A DNA stretch of 64,000 nt, taken from positions 58,771 through 122,770 of the forward strand of contig JAVEQK010000006.1 in NCBI GenBank assembly GCA_034007705.1. The letters are read 5' to 3'. Origin of the DNA: UBA10518 sp022837185 (GTDB lineage: Bacteria > Desulfobacterota > Desulfobulbia > Desulfobulbales > Desulfobulbaceae). Below, one piece after another: positions 61,152 through 64,000 of this stretch. The translations under genes were made by a program, and so were the position numbers. The notes under the pieces are model-generated. The model was not told the origin of the DNA, made no database searches, and saw only the letters and a list, made by a program, of their open reading frames with translations. How positions within the stretch are numbered: the stretch's first letter is position 1; the number at the start of each line of letters is the position of its first letter.

Positions 61152-61189
61152 TTGACTTTATTACGATAACCGTATACGTTAATCGTAAT
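61152..61189 (+). promoter_or_regulatory. padR promoter with overlapping 30-bp palindromic operator
   Basis: TTGACT (61152-61157), 17 bases, TACGTT (61175-61180). A 30-base near-perfect palindrome at 61160-61189 has arms ATTACGAT and ATCGTAAT around a core with CGTATACG; it covers the spacer and -10 and ends 4 bases before the padR ATG at 61194. Strong sign of autorepression, and of a very short 5' leader with no ribosome site. Confidence 0.7.
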
Positions 61190-61193
61190 TACT

Positions 61194-61532
61194 ATGGATG
61201 CGACTGACTCAAAAGCACTGCAGCGAGAAATCCTTCTCGGGTTCTGGAAAGTACACATCCTGCGCCACGCCTCCTCCGGGCCGGTGGTGGGGCAGTGGAT
61301 GCTGCAGGAACTCCGCCGCCACGGGTACGAGGTCAGTCCCGGGACCCTGTATCCCATCCTCCACCGCATGGAGCGCCTCGGCTGGCTGCGCTGCGAGGTC
61401 GATCCCGGCGGCGGCCCCCGGGCGAAACGCTCCTTTTATGCGACGGAGAAAGGCAGGGAGGCGCTCGCAGCGGCGCTGCGCCAGCTTGAGGAACTCATGG
61501 CCGAAACCGGCAAGGAAAAACATCACCCATGA
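61194..61532 (+). CDS. PadR-family transcriptional regulator
   Basis: A 112-residue winged-helix regulator. The recognition helix region is GQWMLQELRRHGYEVSPGTLYPILHRMERLGWL, split here as WMLQELRRHGYEVSPG and TLYPILHRMERLGWL. The wing (CEVDPGGGPRAKRSFY) and C-terminal dimerisation helix follow. No ribosome site is seen before the ATG. It overlaps the TauE/SafE gene by 4 bases (ATGA), so it probably controls that exporter. Confidence 0.92.
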   Translation: MDATDSKALQREILLGFWKVHILRHASSGPVVGQWMLQELRRHGYEVSPGTLYPILHRMERLGWLRCEVDPGGGPRAKRSFYATEKGREALAAALRQLEELMAETGKEKHHP

Positions 61533-62320
61533 TATCGCTGCTCGTTGTCTCCACCGCGTCGCTGATCACCGCGGGACTGACCCTGTACTCGGGCTTCGGC
61601 CTGGGCACCCTGCTGATGCCCGTCTTTGCCCTCTTCTTCCCGGTGGAAATGGCCGTGGCCGCCACCGCTGTGGTGCACGGCGCCCACAGCATGTTCAAAA
61701 TGGCCGCCGTCGGCAGGCATGCGGACCGCGCCCTGGTCCTCCGCTTCGGCATCCCGGCGATCATCGCCGCCTTTGCCGGCGCCGCCGCCCTCGGCTTCGT
61801 CGCCCATTTCGGGGAACTCGCCAGGTATTCCCTGGGGCCGCGCACCGCAATCGTTACCCCGATCAAGCTGGTCATGGCAGCCCTGATGCTGGTGTTCGCC
61901 CTGTTCGAGCTCCTGCCCCGGCTCCGGGACCTGAAGTTTGACCGCCGCCACCTGGTGCTGGGCGGCCTCCTGTCCGGCTTCTTCGGCGGCTTCTCCGGCC
62001 ATCAGGGCGCGCTGCGCTCGGCCTTTCTCGTCAAAACCGGGATATCCACCGAGGCCTTTGTCGGCACCAGCGCCGCCATCGGCTTCCTGGTCGACATGGC
62101 CCGGATCGCCACCTACGCGGTCGTGTTCCTGGCCGCCAAAACCGCCGCCCCAACCGGCCCGGACCAGTGGCCCCTGATCCTCGGCGCCACCCTTTCCGCC
62201 TTTGCCGGGGTCATGATCGCCAAACGCTACCTGCACAAGATCACCATGAAGACCGTCCAGACCCTGACGGGCATTCTCCTGTTCGGCATCGCCCTGGCCC
62301 TGGGGTCCGGGATTGTGTAA
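61529..62320 (+). CDS. Sulfite exporter TauE/SafE family protein
   Basis: A 263-residue membrane protein with about eight hydrophobic segments. The N-terminal Gly-rich block LITAGLTLYSGFGLGTLLMPVF and the repeated second block LVLGGLLSGFFGGFSGHQGALRSAFL are the family motifs. Members export sulfite or other organosulfonates, or move other anions; specific substrate unknown, but sulfite handling would suit a dsr organism. Coupled to padR. Confidence 0.92.
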   Translation: MISLLVVSTASLITAGLTLYSGFGLGTLLMPVFALFFPVEMAVAATAVVHGAHSMFKMAAVGRHADRALVLRFGIPAIIAAFAGAAALGFVAHFGELARYSLGPRTAIVTPIKLVMAALMLVFALFELLPRLRDLKFDRRHLVLGGLLSGFFGGFSGHQGALRSAFLVKTGISTEAFVGTSAAIGFLVDMARIATYAVVFLAAKTAAPTGPDQWPLILGATLSAFAGVMIAKRYLHKITMKTVQTLTGILLFGIALALGSGIV

Positions 62321-62427
62321 GGCAACCTTCCGGTTGCGCGGGGAGGGGCTCACCTGCAGTCTGCAGGAAAAGAGACCGGGAAATTGTCCTTTGTGAGTTG
62401 AGCTGACGCGGCGCAACTGTTCCCGCT

Positions 62428-63348
62428 TCAATACTCAAGCAGCAACAGGCCGATAACGGGCATCATGATGAAAGCCAGCAGTGTCTGCAGGGTGATGATG
62501 GAAGCTATGGTTTCCGTGTCTCCCCCCAGTTGTCTGGCAAGGATGTACCCGGCCGGGGAGGTCGGGGTCATGAAGGCAATGACAAGGGCGCCGGCCTCCA
62601 CTCCGCTGAGGCCGGTGAGGGAAATCAGGACCGCGACGATCAGCGGCTTCAAGCCGAACTGGGTGACGGTGGAAACGACGATCGGACTTACCTGCCCCCG
62701 GACGGTCTCCGGCCGCAGGGCCGCGCCAACGGCCAGGAGGCCGAAGGGCAAGGCGGCCCGGCCGATGATCTCCAGGATGTCGCCTGTCATGTACGGCAGA
62801 CCGATGCCGCTCAAGCTGAGCACCCACCCGATGGTGCAGGCGACGATCAGGGGATTGGCCACCACCTCCCGCACAAAGGGATAAACCCCCCGAAAGGATG
62901 CCTTCCCCCACAGGACGAAGACCGATATGCAGTACAGATTGATCAGCACGATCATGAATCCGGCCGCCACCGAACCCATGGCCAGCCCCGCCGGACCGTA
63001 AAGATTCTGGGCGACCGCCAGGGTGATGTAGGTGTTGAACCGCACCCCGCCCTGAAAAATCGACGTAAAGGTGGCGTTGTTGCCCGGACGTACTTTATGG
63101 AGCAGGATCAGCACCCCCGCGGCGATCGTCAACGTCCCGACCACAACAATCAGCATCGCCGGCCAGGGCACCCCGGCAAGGGTCTGCTTGCCCAGGGACC
63201 GGACAAGCAGGGAAGGCAGCAGGACGTAATAAGTCAACTTCTCCATCCCGGCCCAGGCCTGATCAGGCAAAAACCCGACGCGCCGCAGGACAAACCCGAG
63301 GATAATGAGGACGATGATCGGAACCAGAGCCGTAACGAATGCGTTCAT
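62428..63348 (-). CDS. AEC-family transporter (auxin efflux carrier fold)
   Basis: A 306-residue membrane protein with ten hydrophobic segments in two repeats. First segment LVPIIVLIILGFVLRRVGFLP and the break motif LTYYVLLPSLLVRSL, second half SLSGIGLPYMTGDILEIIG and AFMTPTSPAGYILARQLGG, are typical AEC features. Bacterial members carry carboxylates such as malate. ATG at 63348 chosen for the conserved start. Convergent with TauE/SafE, 107 bases apart. Confidence 0.9.
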   Translation of the reverse strand: MNAFVTALVPIIVLIILGFVLRRVGFLPDQAWAGMEKLTYYVLLPSLLVRSLGKQTLAGVPWPAMLIVVVGTLTIAAGVLILLHKVRPGNNATFTSIFQGGVRFNTYITLAVAQNLYGPAGLAMGSVAAGFMIVLINLYCISVFVLWGKASFRGVYPFVREVVANPLIVACTIGWVLSLSGIGLPYMTGDILEIIGRAALPFGLLAVGAALRPETVRGQVSPIVVSTVTQFGLKPLIVAVLISLTGLSGVEAGALVIAFMTPTSPAGYILARQLGGDTETIASIITLQTLLAFIMMPVIGLLLLEY

Positions 63349-63631
63349 GGAAAAAATGCCCAAAGAAAAGAAACAAGCGCGCAACGCCGAACAGCGCGGA
63401 GTATCCTGCACAATTCCTGATCAGGCAATGAAAATTTCGCCCTGCTTGAGAAAAAATGCTTCACTTGGTCCACACCAGGGAGATGCAGCAGGAACCCTCA
63501 TGGACAACTTCAGAATGATCAGACGGGGGAGATTGACGGCCTCGAGACTTTTTATCTGCCCGACAAGCCTCCCAGGCTTCATAACTTCAAACTGTCGGCT
63601 GTCGACTGATGGCTGCCAACTACTCCAAGAT

Positions 63632-63709
63632 TGGTCGGGGCGGCAGGATTCGAACCTGCGACCTCCTGCTCCCAAGGCAGGCGCGCTAACCAGGCTGCGC
63701 TACGCCCCG
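63632..63709 (-). tRNA. tRNA-Pro (TGG)
   Basis: A full cloverleaf of 78 bases with encoded CCA on the minus strand: acceptor CGGGGCG pairs with CGCCCCG, anticodon stem CCTGC / GCAGG around loop CTTGGGA with anticodon TGG (proline codon CCA), T-loop TTCGAAT. A promoter pair lies at 63747-63775. Confidence 0.96.
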
Positions 63710-63746
63710 TTATTGATTTTCGCCGATCGGCGCAAAAAGTGGATAC

Positions 63747-63775
63747 CTGATACCGGGTTTTCCGGACCTTCGCAA
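63747..63775 (-). promoter_or_regulatory. Promoter candidate for tRNA-Pro
   Basis: Minus strand TTGCGA (63770-63775), 17 bases, TATCAG (63747-63752). A perfect 12-base palindrome CGCCGATCGGCG (63721-63732) lies between promoter and tRNA. Confidence 0.45.
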
Positions 63776-63794
63776 GTTCTTTTTTAACTTTCCC

Positions 63795-63823
63795 TTGACT
63801 GCCAATTTCCGCTGTGCTAATAA
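63795..63823 (+). promoter_or_regulatory. Promoter candidate for the right-edge tRNA region
   Basis: TTGACT (63795-63800), 17 bases, TAATAA (63818-63823) preceded by TGC, an extended -10 form. About 60 bases before the first tRNA-like repeat. Confidence 0.4.
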
Positions 63824-63891
63824 ATGTTGCTTTGAAATGACGGCCATTTTATTATGGTATCCGTCAGACCGCAACCGCAAGAATACATTGA

Positions 63892-63915
63892 CCCCGGGTA
63901 GCTCAGTTGGTAGAG
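63892..63915 (+). pseudogene. 5' half of a tRNA (truncated copy)
   Basis: CCCCGGG then TAGCTCAGTTGGTAGAG is the acceptor 5' strand and D-arm of a tRNA, but the sequence then diverges into a CCCGCCG/CGGCGGG hairpin and no anticodon arm, T-arm or matching acceptor 3' strand follows. From 63893 it matches the second copy 85 bases downstream. Confidence 0.7.
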
Positions 63916-63976
63916 TCCCGCCGCCGGCGGGATTAACCACCCTGAGCAACGGGATTGAAACAAATTAACAAATTGT

Positions 63977-64000
63977 TCCCGGGTAGCTCAGTTGGTAGAG
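63977..64000 (+). tRNA. 5' part of a tRNA, cut by window edge (possibly tRNA-Asn)
   Basis: TCCCGGG then TAGCTCAGTTGGTAGAG: acceptor and D-arm identical to the truncated copy at 63892 except the first base. A 5' T is typical of tRNA-Asn, but the anticodon lies beyond the window. Confidence 0.6.

Noticed and set aside
63421..63675. 84-residue minus-strand frame ending before the AEC gene
   Set aside because: It runs into the tRNA-Pro gene and has no independent support.
63940..63961. GGGATTGAAAC resembling the end of type I CRISPR repeats
   Set aside because: It occurs once with no second copy at spacer distance, and lies within the tRNA-like repeat region.

Overview
This 64 kb window is mostly core chromosome of a high-GC, anaerobic sulfur-metabolising member of the Desulfobacterota (delta-proteobacterial type). 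The best taxonomic marker is at the left edge: the first 41 codons of dsrA, the alpha subunit of dissimilatory sulfite reductase, lie on the minus strand (1-125). Desulfobulbales-like placement is inference. The delta-type arrangement of housekeeping genes, a monomeric isocitrate dehydrogenase, a multiheme cytochrome and a rubrerythrin relative fit this. I see no prophage, transposase or CRISPR array.

Layout. 1-7.6 kb: a minus-strand run dnaG, rpoD, dprA, rpe, pgi, then dsrA behind its own promoter. 7.7-9.6 kb: an unknown protein and HtpX. 9.6-12.7 kb: a minus-strand cluster of an extended SDR, a triosephosphate-isomerase homologue lacking the catalytic glutamate, a ThiF/MoeB-type E1 enzyme and a TusA-like protein. 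12.9-18 kb: monomeric icd, comF, an AT-rich region with a perfect DnaA box, and dnaA with an unusual Walker A. 18-25 kb: hemY, htpG, a lipoprotein, pcm, a DedA protein, a tetraheme cytochrome and an MTA/SAH deaminase. 25-32 kb: ychF, yhaM-like, holB, ricT-like PSP1, metG, yggT and yggU, nearly all closely packed.

32-38 kb: a secreted unknown, then a minus-strand unit gmhA, unknown, hemC, cobA-hemD, and last a small CULT-domain protein, the cereblon thalidomide-binding fold, coupled to cobA-hemD. This is the most unusual item here. adk lies upstream with its own terminator. 38-41 kb: hom, an apgM-type putative homoserine kinase and a thioesterase. 41-49 kb: a five-gene Cu/Ag efflux operon (TolC, CusB, CusA, a His/Met-rich periplasmic protein, a GerMN-like lipoprotein). 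49-54 kb: a GH17-GT2 glucan synthase fusion and a lytic transglycosylase. 54.5 kb: initiator tRNA with promoter and terminator. 54.6-57.4 kb: PilZ, UvsE, a PNPOx-like protein and lipocalin. 57.4-61 kb: an orphan Fis-type HTH fragment, then a coupled operon of an orphan ZnuA-like protein, a degenerate rubrerythrin, a putative molybdenum carrier and a Tat-type M48 lipoprotein. 61-63.4 kb: padR with a 30 bp palindrome on its promoter, TauE/SafE and an AEC transporter. 63.6-64 kb: tRNA-Pro and a duplicated tRNA 5' half cut by the window end.

Functional themes are tetrapyrrole synthesis (hemC, cobA-hemD, hemY), which a sulfite reducer needs for siroheme; replication (dnaA, dnaG, holB, a possible origin); and envelope and metal handling. 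All names rest on reading motifs in the translated sequence; no database search was run.
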